DNA from: Linepithema humile
Lineage: Eukaryota; Arthropoda; Insecta; Hymenoptera; Formicidae
DNA length: 64,000 nucleotides
NCBI RefSeq assembly: GCF_040581485.1
Contig: NC_090134.1
Coordinates: 16,731,501-16,795,500, forward strand
Direction: 5' to 3'
The notes under the pieces are model-generated. The model was not told where the DNA came from. It did not search any database and saw only the letters and a list, made by a program, of their open reading frames with translations. Both the position numbers and the translations under genes were made by a program. Positions within the stretch are counted from its first letter, which is position 1. Each line of letters starts with the position of its first letter. Shown here in pieces: positions 42,501-51,676 of the stretch.

Positions 42501-43909
42501 AATTTACGACGATTATTTACAGTCGGTGAAATTTATTTTCCCGCCGCTGTACCCGCTTTCCTCCTCCCTCCCTCCTTCCCCCCCCCCTCCTGCGCTCGGT
42601 TTTGTAGCGCGGATGAAGCGAGGGTGGTTGGTCTGGCGGTCGCCAAAACACGGGCGCCTCGTTAGCACCCACGCTAATAATAATTACTCGCCTGGTTTGA
42701 CTCGCAAAGAGGGGGTGGTCTCGCGTAGGGACGCAAGGACATTGACATCGTCTCCAAAAGCTGAAATTTCCACTCCGCTCTGTATTTCTCACCCTGCCGT
42801 CGGATATTTCTCCTCTCGACGTTCCACCTTGCATTTGTCAAATTCGTAGCTTTAATGAAATCTGTTTCTCGCAACGTTAACGCATGAAAGAATCACAATT
42901 TGCTATAATATTGTTTGTGCGTTTAGCAGGAAAAATCAAAACTGTAACGCGACGTGATCGTGTTAAATATTTGTGTCACGTTCTTCGCATCCTGCTACGG
43001 CATGTTAAATGTTTACACATTTATGCAGATATAAATATATAATTTATATACACACAGACGTTCATATAAACATTTATTATATTTAATTTATGAAAATATT
43101 ATTGCAAGTACTTTTGCGACACGCATTGGTGTTTATCGATCTCTCCTCGTTACGCGAATGCAGCTTATTATCCTTCTTGTTGGCTAATAGTCGAACCTGA
43201 GAAGCTTAAACTGAATACATTCCCGCCTTTAATCCGCTGTCGCCTTCTCCAGTATCGCAGAATTATATTTCTCCTGAAAGGAGATCGGATGAACCAATCA
43301 TAATAACGAAATTTCAACTCCTACCGTCTGGCCGTCGCCTACCACCCGCTAGTCGAATGCGTATCGAATTTCTGCTTCAACAAAAGAGAGGGAGAGGAGA
43401 TATAATTCGTTTAATACCGCGCTGAGAAAGATTACGCTCGGCAGGAGAAAATTTTAGAATTCACAAGATTTCCACGCACCAGAAGAATGCATAGTCACGC
43501 CATATTCGCGGAACTTTCTGCGAGCTGACTGCGAAAGACGAAACTCGTCGAGATAAGCTCGCACCGGGCGTAATTGAACCGCAATGGTTCTAATCTCGAC
43601 TAGACGTGTTTCTAACGGGGATCTTAAGCGCAAAGTAACGGGTATAGTTAAGAGGATACCGCATACTCTCGCGAAACCGTGAACCAGTTAAATATCCGCA
43701 GGCACAATGTGAGCCATTTAGCTATCCGACAAAATTTGTTGCGTGGCAATAAAGCGATACAGTTACATCCATTGTCTTTACGAGTTTATTGCAACGGTTC
43801 GCGGTATAAAATATGATAAAAATGTGAAAAGAATTTGCACGCAAATTTTTAATTTATTAAAGAAATAAATCAAATTCGATAAATTATGTTACAGGCTCTT
43901 TTATTATTC
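37641..43909. other. Spacer, no gene seen
   Basis: Mostly AT-rich with CpG-rich patches at 38640-39040, 41980-42220 and 42380-42830. A stretch of balanced composition at 39690-39990 is open on both strands (plus 39759-39977, minus 39663-39869) but matches nothing I know. A possible plus-strand acceptor (ATTATTTCAG, ending 38192) and donor (GTAAGT at about 38232) flank about 38 bases that contain an in-frame stop. Confidence 0.4.
39537..39588. repeat. (GA)n microsatellite
   Basis: Pure GA with one AA interruption near the middle. Confidence 0.92.
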
Positions 43910-44070
43910 AATAATTAATATTTACCAAATAGAAGCTACTAGAGCCAGAGCTAGATCAACGTGCTCAAAATTATAACTATCAAATTGCAGTACAAACGTT
44001 TTGTATTTAATTATTGTATTTAACCATCCTCAGTGCGTAGAAAAAATATTAATTATTTAAGATACACATA
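43910..44070 (+). repeat. Dispersed repeat, copy 2
   Basis: It aligns along its whole length with 47483-47630. Shared blocks in order are ATTTACCAAATAG-AGCTAC, AGAG-CAGA-CT, AAAATTATAACTATCAAATT, CCTCAGTG, and TTATTTAAGATACACATA. Both are on the plus strand. Copy 2 keeps ACAAACGTTTTG as in copy 1. No terminal repeats or target duplications could be defined. Confidence 0.75.
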
Positions 44071-44285
44071 TTTTTGGAAAACCGCACGTAATTCCGACAA
44101 ATTGGTCATTATAACATACAACGCAAAAAATAATTCTATTTATTAACTGATATTTTGAATGAAACCGAGTTTATATTCTATTTTTTGGTTAATATGGAAA
44201 TATACTACTGCTGATTTTTTTAAACCACATATTTTATATTTTGAATCACAATATTCGAATTGAGTGGAGAAAATGTTATTCTTTT

Positions 44286-44481
44286 CACTGTAAAAAAAAT
44301 TCGGCAAATTTACACAAATAAGATATACAAATTATATAACAAATAATAAAAATATATTAAGTAAATATTATAAATTCACACAATTTTATAAATTTACATT
44401 ATTTATTTAGCACATTTCCGTTATTTATCATATAACTTTTACATCTCATTTGTGTAAATTTACTAAATTTTTTTTACAGTG
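44286..44481. mobile_element. 196-bp hairpin MITE with CACTG ends
   Basis: The two ends are inverted copies beginning CACTGTAAAAAAAATT and continuing through AAATTTACACAAAT; similarity extends about 60 bp inward, leaving a short AT-rich centre. Such a structure is typical of a MITE mobilised by a DNA transposase. Ends of the form CACTG resemble CACTA-type elements, and CAGTG resembles some hAT ends. The flanks are T-rich (TTTT on both sides), so the target duplication and thus the superfamily cannot be decided. Confidence 0.72.
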
Positions 44482-46466
44482 TTTTTTACATATGTCACAC
44501 TCTTTCACATATTTCTTATTTATTCCGCAACTGCCATCCATCACGTCAAACGTCTTTCAGCATTTAATCATCCACATTCGTACATTATGATTTTGCGTTT
44601 CGCGACTTTTTCACTTTCTGCAGTCTTTCACGTTACGTTACGAAAGGAGATGGCACCGGCAGCGCGTAGTAATAAAATGAGAAAAATCGGTGAAGAATGA
44701 GGGATGGGCGGAGAGGGGCGAAAAAGATAGAACGTGCGACGCGGCTGCGAGAGAAAAACGCGTTGCGGTGCTGAACGCACGACGACGGATGGATAGGAGA
44801 GGAGGCGGTCGTGGATTTCGTCGGGGCTCTCGACAAGTTTTCTGCAATCGGTTCGTTTGATGCGGATTCGCCGTCCGCGCCTCCACCCACCTGCGTCCAA
44901 ATCGAAGGCTTTCGCGAAAGTTGTGACATTCCGCCGCGAAGATGCGGAAAAGACAGAGAAAATGTAAAGAACGAGGAACAGACAGATAGACGCGGAAGGA
45001 GAGAGGCTCGAAGAGATGGAAAGGTTGGGAGGGCGCGGGGTGGTATGCGAACGTCTCTCTGCGTAAGTCGGGTAGGACGGAGAGATTGCTGTGCGGAAAC
45101 TTCAGCGAACTCGAATGTTTACCGCGACTCGCTCTGAATCAAGGACCGTGCGTTTCTTTTCCCAACGTTGACGAAGCAACCTGTTTGTTAACTTGTTCAG
45201 GAATTAGCTTCAAACTTACGCAAGAAACGCTAATTAAAAAGTAGAGATTGCTACTTCTGTCTGTCGACGATCGCCTTGTAGCGTGAGTGGCTCTGTATTG
45301 CGAAAGAAATGTGAAATTAAAATGCTCTTTTTCCTGCGGTATTGGCATATATAAATTAACGCGACTTGAAAAATAAATTTAGGAAAAATAAATTAATTAT
45401 TTTATAAGCCGATTAAATTATATCAAATTAATTAAATGATATAAATTAATTACTGTCAAGTATTTTTTTATATTATTTTTTATTTGTTAAATGTTTCTCT
45501 TGTATTGGCCATGCTGTATAGGATGTTTATATAATTTATGATTTATAATGAAAAAGCTATGAATTTTCGCTGCGCAGTAGTCAGTTCCGGCGCTTCGTTT
45601 CAAGAGCGATCGCCAATATTTGCTTGTCTCTGAGACGAAAGCCGTGAAGAGCGGCTCTAGCGACCGGAAGATAGTTGGCATGCGTGCGCGACGAGCGGAA
45701 GAGAGTGGAAAGAGCTCGAGGTTACTTCGTCGGAATACCAAATACCCATTTTGCCTCGCCTGACTACCCTCGAATCGGACCACTACTTGCGCGGGACTTC
45801 CTAAACTTCTCAGAAAAGCGAGATTCTCTCGAAAAAGCCTCATTTTTGATTTTTAACATTTCATATAATTGACCACATAAAAATTAATAGATTATTTCTT
45901 TAATCTTGAAGCGTTTATCGAATCTTTGCTTTGAAATAAAACGAATATTTCTCTCTCTCTCTTTCTCTTTTTGCTTACGATCTCAATTACTAGTTATTGT
46001 ACGGTTAAAGATTAATAGAAGGTTGGTAAAGTAATAATAAATGTAGTTACTGACGTGACTGTCAAAGTACAAATCATCAGCTCATAAACTGAATCGATAT
46101 GCGTATTCAGCAGGTAGACATACATGGGAGACATATAGGTGACCACTACAGTATATCCTAGAGGTGGATGAAGGAAGGCGAGGATGCATCTTGCGTGAGT
46201 TAGGGTTGACCGAGCTGAATAATGCATTGAGTTGCTTCCATCCTAGCCTCTATATTCTCGGCACCGTTGCACGCGTTACTTGGTATACGGCCGCTCTATA
46301 TACGTAGTCTTGTCTTTGCTGTTTAGTAATTTGGTATATGCGCTTGTTACTCCGTAGACTCATATTTACCGTTGAATTTGCGGTACGAGCGTGGTGTCTC
46401 ATTAAACGTATGACAAGACTATCTTTCTAATTTAGACATTCCTTATTTCAAACTTATTCACGTTTG
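44482..46466. other. Spacer, no gene seen
   Basis: A CpG-rich block at 44640-45130 has several overlapping frames of low-complexity composition. The rest is AT-rich. Confidence 0.4.
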
Positions 46467-46609
46467 ATTAATTTCAGTAATTGATTTTTCGGTAATCGGT
46501 CTTATAATGATCATAGCATGGTATAATAAACTCACCACACGAATATCGGCAGAAGTTTTTGTAAACGTACTCACCTGCAACAAAAAAAAGAAAAATTTTT
46601 ATTAATATT
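46467..46609 (-). repeat. Left member of a 143-bp inverted pair
   Basis: The reverse complement aligns end to end with 47643-47785 with about 10 mismatches and two 1-base indels, close to 92% identity. Outside ATTAAT (outer) and AATATT (inner) similarity stops abruptly. The pair could be the long terminal inverted repeats of a 1.3-kb element (46467-47785), or an inverted copy of an intron segment. Outer ends are palindromic (ATTAAT), so TA or TTAA target duplications cannot be told apart. The minus strand carries a ratchet-point-like splice motif. Confidence 0.85.
46536..46574 (-). other. Candidate recursive-splicing ratchet point with downstream 39-nt RS-exon
   Basis: On the minus strand a pyrimidine tract (TTTTTC followed by eight T) ends in GTTGCAG|GTGAGTAC: a 3' splice site fused directly to a 5' splice site. 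This is the known ratchet-point arrangement used to remove very long insect introns in steps. A second donor, GTG|GTGAGTTT, follows after exactly 39 bases, as expected for the transient RS-exon that defines such sites. The 39 bases are open in phase 0 (VSTFTKTSADIRV), so they could also be an ordinary exon. The site lies 1.7 kb downstream of the candidate first exon on the same strand. Function is inferred from motif only. Confidence 0.4.
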
Positions 46610-47482
46610 ACGAATCAGAGCATATATGATATTTTCGTGAAAATTCAAAATATGAATAATCAAGGAACTTATCATAGTCTTAAAAATTTGAGGGAACTCT
46701 ATTATACAAGATCCGTGTTTTGCACTTCCACAAATAGCAAAACTTTTTGCAAACAAATAAGGACTAGTTCAACAGGTCCGGAAAGAAGCAGTTTGCATGT
46801 AAACATTTGCGCGTAGAACTTGCTCTTGTTTAAACCGTTTCTCTTTTCATTCTTGGAAGCTTTGTCGAGAGTTACGTGATGTCTCGCGCACTTTCGCTTT
46901 CGTTCTCGACAGGTAACGTCTGAAAGACAATTTTGTCATTCACAGCTATACATTGCACGTTGCGCCTTTCCTCGATCTTGAAAAGGGCGGCTAAAGGGTA
47001 TTGCGAAGCCGAGAGGAAATATTCCCGGCTTTTCGGTAGAATGCGCGCATGAGATTATTTCATCAGGCACCATTGTGTATTACTACCGTAAAACAGTTTT
47101 TACTGCCATATACCGCGAAAAACTGCATTTTTGCCAGTAAACACGGCGGTCGTTTGAAACACCCACGCGGATGCCGGAATAGGATAATCATATTTTTTTA
47201 TATCTCTGCATCAAGAAAACGGCGAGCTTCTAAACAATAGAGTCGTTATTTTGCTTGTATTATCTTATCAGATCTCGTGTAGTTGGTACTATAATATACA
47301 AAACAAAGCACGTACGTATTATTTTCTGGAAAAGCGCTGCTTCGCATTTCATAAGTTAACTTTTCCAGGTTGGCAGAACTAGGCTAAACCCATAATTCAT
47401 AAGATTCATTTTAAGTACGATATATATTTGTAAACTTTAGAATTCATAACCTTAATCCTTTGTCTCGCTTCGAATTTTCCTT

Positions 47483-47630
47483 AATAATATATTTACCAAA
47501 TAGGAGCTACCAGAGTCAGAACTTGGTCAACATGTTTAAAATTATAACTATCAAATTACAATACAAATGGTTATTGTATTTCAATATACCTCAGTGTACA
47601 GAAAAAGATTTATTATTTAAGATACACATA
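47483..47630 (+). repeat. Dispersed repeat, copy 3
   Basis: Homologous to 43910-44070 in the same orientation. It sits inside the possible 46467-47785 element, immediately next to its right terminal repeat. That suggests either that the repeat is part of this transposon family or that one inserted beside the other. Confidence 0.75.
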
Positions 47631-47642
47631 TTAATAAAAACC

Positions 47643-47785
47643 AATATTAATAAAAATTTTTCTTTTTTTGTTGCAGGTCAGTACATTTACAGTAAATTTC
47701 TGCGGATATTTGTGTGGTGAGTTTATTATACCATACTATAATCATTATAAAACCGATTACCGAAAAATCAATTACTGAAATTAAT
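47643..47785 (+). repeat. Right member of the 143-bp inverted pair
   Basis: Inverted copy of 46467-46609. On this strand the fused splice motif is GTTGCAG|GTCAGTAC. The donor half is weakened (GTCAGT), and the interval to the next donor is 40 rather than 39 bases, so this copy looks less fit for recursive splicing. Confidence 0.85.
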
Positions 47786-48307
47786 GTTTTTTGTTATTAT
47801 AACAAAAAACAATATGTTCTATTTCTTAACTGCTATCTGGATAAAACCGCGCGCGAAGCAATCATCTTTAATAAATTCATTAAAAAATACCGCTCAATGT
47901 TATCAAATCAATTAATTTATTATATAAAAAACCTGCTTCTTAGCAAACATTGGCTCCCTAGCAATGTTTGTCACTTACAAATAAAATATGAATCAAACCA
48001 TAAAATCAATCTCAATGCAAGTCAACTATTTGTGGTATTATGTTAAAAATTTTTCTTAAATTTTTAATTGTAATAATTTTATTTATGATTTTATTTGTGA
48101 ATATCTAGCTAACTTCTTCAGCCAAGTATATCCATCGTTGTTAGGAGAAGGATATATTTAAATTGAATATAAATGTCACTGCCAATCAAGCGATAGCTAA
48201 AATAAATTCAATCTAGTATTTTTTATAATTCGCAGCAACACAACTGAAGCCAGTGCAAACGAAATAAATGAAATGTTAGTCATACGAATATAACGAATAG
48301 AATTCTG
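47786..48307. other. AT-rich spacer with an open plus-strand frame
   Basis: A plus-strand frame of 110 codons (47714-48046) spans the end of the inverted repeat and this spacer. It is long for DNA this AT-rich and uses Lys, Asn, Ile and Leu heavily, but has no known motif. It starts inside a donor-like site. If the minus-strand gene model is right this is intron 1. Confidence 0.3.
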
Positions 48308-48312
48308 CTTAC

Positions 48313-48354
48313 CGCTTGATGCGCTGCTGTTTGTCGAGGTCGTTCTCTCGCCAT
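48313..48354 (-). CDS. Candidate first coding exon, MARERPRQTAAHQA
   Basis: The minus strand encodes 14 codons from ATG at 48354, ending in phase 0 at GCG|GTAAGC, a good splice donor. The start matches the conserved outer end of the other arm, where the same ATG and donor positions are kept but the frame has a stop. The product is not recognised; the N-terminus is short, basic and Gln/Ala-rich. In phase 0 it could join the 27-nt microexon at 9058-9084 (KQQQNSSAR). The gene would then have an intron of about 39 kb, for which the ratchet-like site at 46574 would make sense. The start context is ordinary (ATTGG before ATG, G after). Alternatively the exon is 5' UTR. Confidence 0.4.
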
Positions 48355-48636
48355 CCAATGTTCCAATGCTCCGAATATATATTCATGCGGACGTCGACCA
48401 GAGAAATGCAGCTAATCAGGATCCCGCGTCGAATTAACACCGTACAGTAATCACTCGTTGTGTGACGCGACACTCCCGGCGCTTGTTACATGTATTTAGA
48501 GCGAATAAAAAATATACAAAATACCGATCGTTTATTATTTGATTAAACGCACAATACGATGAGATAACATTTCCCGGTTTACGCGGACCGCAGACACACT
48601 CGATTATTCGTTATACTCGCCCGAAAGATTATTCGA

Positions 48637-48685
48637 CACTCCCGAAACTCCGTCGCGGATTCCGTCCGAGGTGCGAATGAACGAA
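48637..48685 (-). promoter_or_regulatory. 49-bp conserved core, left arm
   Basis: The reverse complement is identical to 51472-51520 at 48 of 49 positions (one C/T change), whereas the surrounding arm sequences differ at many positions. It contains GACGGAATCCGC followed by GACGGAGTTTCGGGAG, so GACGGA occurs twice 12 bases apart. It lies about 280 bp upstream of the exon donor. The position and constraint suggest a core promoter or a protein-binding element; recent gene conversion is the alternative. Confidence 0.55.
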
Positions 48686-48762
48686 GAATGCGCAGTTACA
48701 CGGTTTAATAAGCAGAATCTGATATCACTAAAATGGCGGTGGTCGTGTAGCTTCGTGGAACA

Positions 48763-48769
48763 GACGTCA
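48763..48769 (-). promoter_or_regulatory. CRE-like motif at the start of the proximal unit, left arm
   Basis: GTGTGACGTC appears on the minus strand shortly after the unit start. The right arm has GTGTGACGTCAG at the matching place. TGACGTCA is the known target of CREB/ATF proteins. Confidence 0.4.
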
Positions 48770-49639
48770 CACGACTATGCTGGTAAAAATAAATCCTTGT
48801 ATGGCGCGCCACTCAGATAACTTCATGATACGAGATGCTGACTAAGTATCATCCAGCAATCGTTTAATTCTTAATTCATCGTTATACGTTTGAAAGAGAC
48901 CAGTCGGTACTGCGAAAATTACAAAATGTGATGAATAATTAATTACGAGTTATGTGTCTTAATAAATAGGTTACTATGACGCGCACAAGCGGCAAATTAT
49001 TACAATCATTAAAAATATCGAAAAATTTCGATTGAGCGCGATCACTCCTGTCGATTCACTGCGTTATAACAATAATTTCTCGTTTGATTCGGTATTAGCG
49101 ACCTTTATTTACGTACGGAATTCATTCTTGACTGAAAAAATATCCCGAAAACGCGGGAGCTTCACTACTTTCGTTGTGATAGTGACCTCTGGCGAAGTTT
49201 TGCGAAAGTAATGTCGAGTAACTATATTAGTCAAAACAAAATATAACTTTGCGCATGCGACGTAGATAGCTTTGCGATGTAAGATATATTGACCGTGTAT
49301 CTGAGCATCATTTAGCAATCGCTAATTCCTTAATTAATCGTTACTCGCTTGAAAGAGAGCAGTTAGTACTGCAATAACATTATTACGAGATGCGATGAAT
49401 AATTAATTTTGAGCTACATATTTGAATCAGATCAAGCTGATGTCAGCGCCGAACGACATACAATTATGAACGATTATGAATGTCAAAGGATATCTGTTTA
49501 ATCGCAATGATTTTTAATGATTTACCACTTACAGCAATTGTCTGTCTCGTTTGATTCGCCACTAATAATTACTTATAAATTTGTTTTCGAACGTGAAAAT
49601 AGCTCGAAAATGTAGCGCTACTTTCGCTGCGATAAGTAG

Positions 49640-49656
49640 TGACGTAAATGACGTAA
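49640..49656 (+). promoter_or_regulatory. Paired TGACGTAA motifs in the distal unit, left arm
   Basis: Two TGACGTAA strings 9 bases apart sit at the position where other units carry TGACGTCA. Confidence 0.35.
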
Positions 49657-49680
49657 TCACTGCGCGAATCAAAATCATTT

Positions 49681-50449
49681 TCGCGCAGCGACGGTGTCGT
49701 TCGCGAGCCTCAATAATTTGGTAAGAATATTCAAAATATAATAGTTATCATTCTTTGAGAAATTATATTTGCGGAATCGTATTAGAAAATAATCTAATAT
49801 ATTTTAATGCGAGTAATATTTTAATGAAATAAGTCGTATTAATAAATTGATTCGATAGTACGTAATTATAATCCTAGATAAGTTAAAAATATCGTGAAAT
49901 ACGATATAGTCTTTATTCTTATTGTCCAATTCAGTAATAATAGAATGAATATTTGCAAAAATATCGATCAATGTATTTAATAAGATTCATATCAGATTTT
50001 TGTTATTTAAACCAGACACCAAAAATACCGATTAATTATAGGAAACCTATTAAATTAACCTTACTAAATTCAAGATTTTAAAAAATTATTATTGCTTTAA
50101 TAATTGCTGATTTTTTATCTACAAATATTTTCAGAAAGCTAACGTTAACAATTGTTTCCGTAGATCTTGAATATTGTGTATAACAATATTAATTTATTAA
50201 TTCTTGAACTGTTTGATTGTTAACTATGCGAATTGAAACAACTCAGATTCATAAAATTCTGTTTCATGTCTAGAAAAATAGAAAATAAGAACTGCGAAAT
50301 ACGTGGTATATTTCGATGTAAACAAAACGATCGCGACCGTCGCATAAACAGCTAGGCACGAGTTAAGCGCCGTCACGTCGTCCAAGGTCTTATTTGTTTT
50401 GAGTAGCGTAGTTTCCCAGAAGTCGGTTTCTCACGAAATCTCGCAGGGA
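49681..50449. other. AT-rich centre between the two inverted arms
   Basis: No similarity between the two halves is evident here, apart from CpG-rich sequence near 50330-50450 that may be a further decayed unit (TTTTGAGTAGCGTAGTTTCC at about 50397). No gene was seen. Confidence 0.5.
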
Positions 50450-50921
50450 GGGGATTGATTTCGACTAGCACAGCTGTTGGCTTCACTTCCACGGTGGCTC
50501 GCGACCGATTACTATTAAGTATAATAATGATTCCACGTTTTCGAAATATTTTTTGATTGAAAACGAATTTCGTATAGAAGTAAGTGTCGGTAGTGCTAAC
50601 TTGAACGACAAGTGATTTTTATACAATGGTAAATCAATAAAAATAATCGCGATTAACTGAAATTCTTCGATGTAACATGTTGGTTCGCGCGGTATCGGAA
50701 AACTTTATTTACTAAAATTCATAGTTTCGCATTATTTGTTCAATCGCATTTGACATACGAGAGTGTTTTAAGAAAGCTGAATGGTTGTACATTTAACGAC
50801 TAATTAAGAAATCAAAAATTTCTAGATGGTATTCACTGTTACATATGTATGGTTATGTTTCATTGTGAAGTTTTCCGCGCGGTGCGCTGTGTAAGATCTT
50901 ATTTTGACTAGTTTAGTTATT

Positions 50922-50929
50922 TGACGTCA
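50922..50929 (+). promoter_or_regulatory. CRE motif TGACGTCA, middle unit of the right arm
   Basis: A perfect palindromic CREB/ATF site about 20 bases after the unit start. Confidence 0.45.
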
Positions 50930-51381
50930 GTTTCACGTACCCTTTGGAGCAATTATCATTATAACGAAAATAGCTCTGTATTTTCGATATTTTTTCGGTC
51001 GGAAACAAATTCCGTATACGAGCAAACGTTGATAGTATTAAAACAAACGGTGGGTTACGATTGTTACGATGCAGAAAATCGACAAGTGTTCGCTATTAAC
51101 CGAAATATGAACGTACTCGGTGTATGTCGCTTCGCGTCGGTGTCAGAATATTCTGCTTATTAAGACTCATAACGTGTCGCATTATTTGTTCAACAGCATC
51201 TCGCGCGTGACAGTATTTTAGATGAGTAAAATGGTCTTTCGTGCGGGTGACGACTAATCAAGAAATCAGCGGTTGCTTGACGACGCTCATTGTCACATGC
51301 GTGGTTAGGTCTCGCGATGTAAAGTTGGCTACATAGCGCGCCGCGCGAAGGTTACGATTTATTTTGACTAGCGCAGTCGTG

Positions 51382-51389
51382 TGACGTCA
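51382..51389 (+). promoter_or_regulatory. CRE motif TGACGTCA, proximal unit of the right arm
   Basis: A perfect palindromic site at the same unit position, conserved in shorter form in the left arm (48763-48769). Confidence 0.5.
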
Positions 51390-51471
51390 GCACTGAGAGC
51401 TTCACGACTGACGGCCATTTCGTTTTATGTTTTACGCGTCGGTGTCGGAATGTACTTGTTAAACGCGGTTA

Positions 51472-51520
51472 TTCGTTCATTCGCATCTCGGACGGAATCC
51501 GCGACGGAGTTTCGGGAGTG
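51472..51520 (+). promoter_or_regulatory. 49-bp conserved core, right arm
   Basis: 48 of 49 bases identical to the left-arm core in inverted orientation. It is about 150 bp upstream of the donor here and about 320 bp in the left arm, which has an additional segment. Confidence 0.55.
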
Positions 51521-51628
51521 CCAAATTACATGACGGGCGAGTGTTGTGTGGTGTTTATTCTACATGGAATCCTAATGAGCTGCATATCTCTGGCCGATGT
51601 TTGCACGGATGCATATTCTGAGAATTGG

Positions 51629-51670
51629 ATGACGAGAGGACGAGTTCGGTAAATAGCGACGCATCAATCG
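51629..51670 (+). pseudogene. Right-arm copy of the candidate first exon, frame interrupted
   Basis: This aligns with the left-arm exon. The ATG is kept and the first residues read MTRGRVR (left MARERPR), but codon 8 is TAA. The exon end TCG|GTGAGTAAAT at 51671 is a perfect-class donor. Either the right copy has lost coding capacity, or the exon is 5' UTR in both copies and only its splicing and promoter matter. Confidence 0.4.
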
Positions 51671-51676
51671 GTGAGT

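Larger units (their letters stand above)
48308..49680 (-). repeat. Left arm of a head-to-head inverted duplication, built of about 450-bp tandem units
   Basis: Read outward on the minus strand, the arm contains three diverged units starting near 49674, 49236 and 48788 (spacings 438 and 448). Each starts TTTTGACTA-like (TTTTGATTC, TTTTGACTA, TTTACCAGC). The first two continue with the same order of blocks, including ATTAATTATTCATC, CTCTTTCAA and GATTGCT; the third is partial. A conserved 49-bp core and a first exon ending in a splice donor follow. The same architecture runs in the opposite direction at 50450-51676. An extra segment of about 160 bp (48456-48614) lies between core and exon only in this arm. 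Confidence 0.8.
50450..51676 (+). repeat. Right arm of the head-to-head inverted duplication
   Basis: Read on the plus strand, units start near 50458 (TTTCGACTAG), 50902 (TTTTGACTAG) and 51362 (TTTTGACTAG), spacings 444 and 460. The first two full units share CGCATTATTTGTTCAA, CGACTAAT-AAGAAATCA and GTCACATGCGTGG-like blocks. The partial third unit leads into the 49-bp core and an outer segment with AGCTGCATATCTCTGG (left arm AGCTGCATTTCTCTGG) and GGATGACGAGAG (left GGATGGCGAGAG). It ends at a splice donor. Confidence 0.8.

Noticed and set aside
46467..47785. piggyBac element based on TTAA at both ends
   Set aside because: The ends lack the CCC start usual in piggyBac repeats, and ATTAAT is palindromic so TTAA is not diagnostic.
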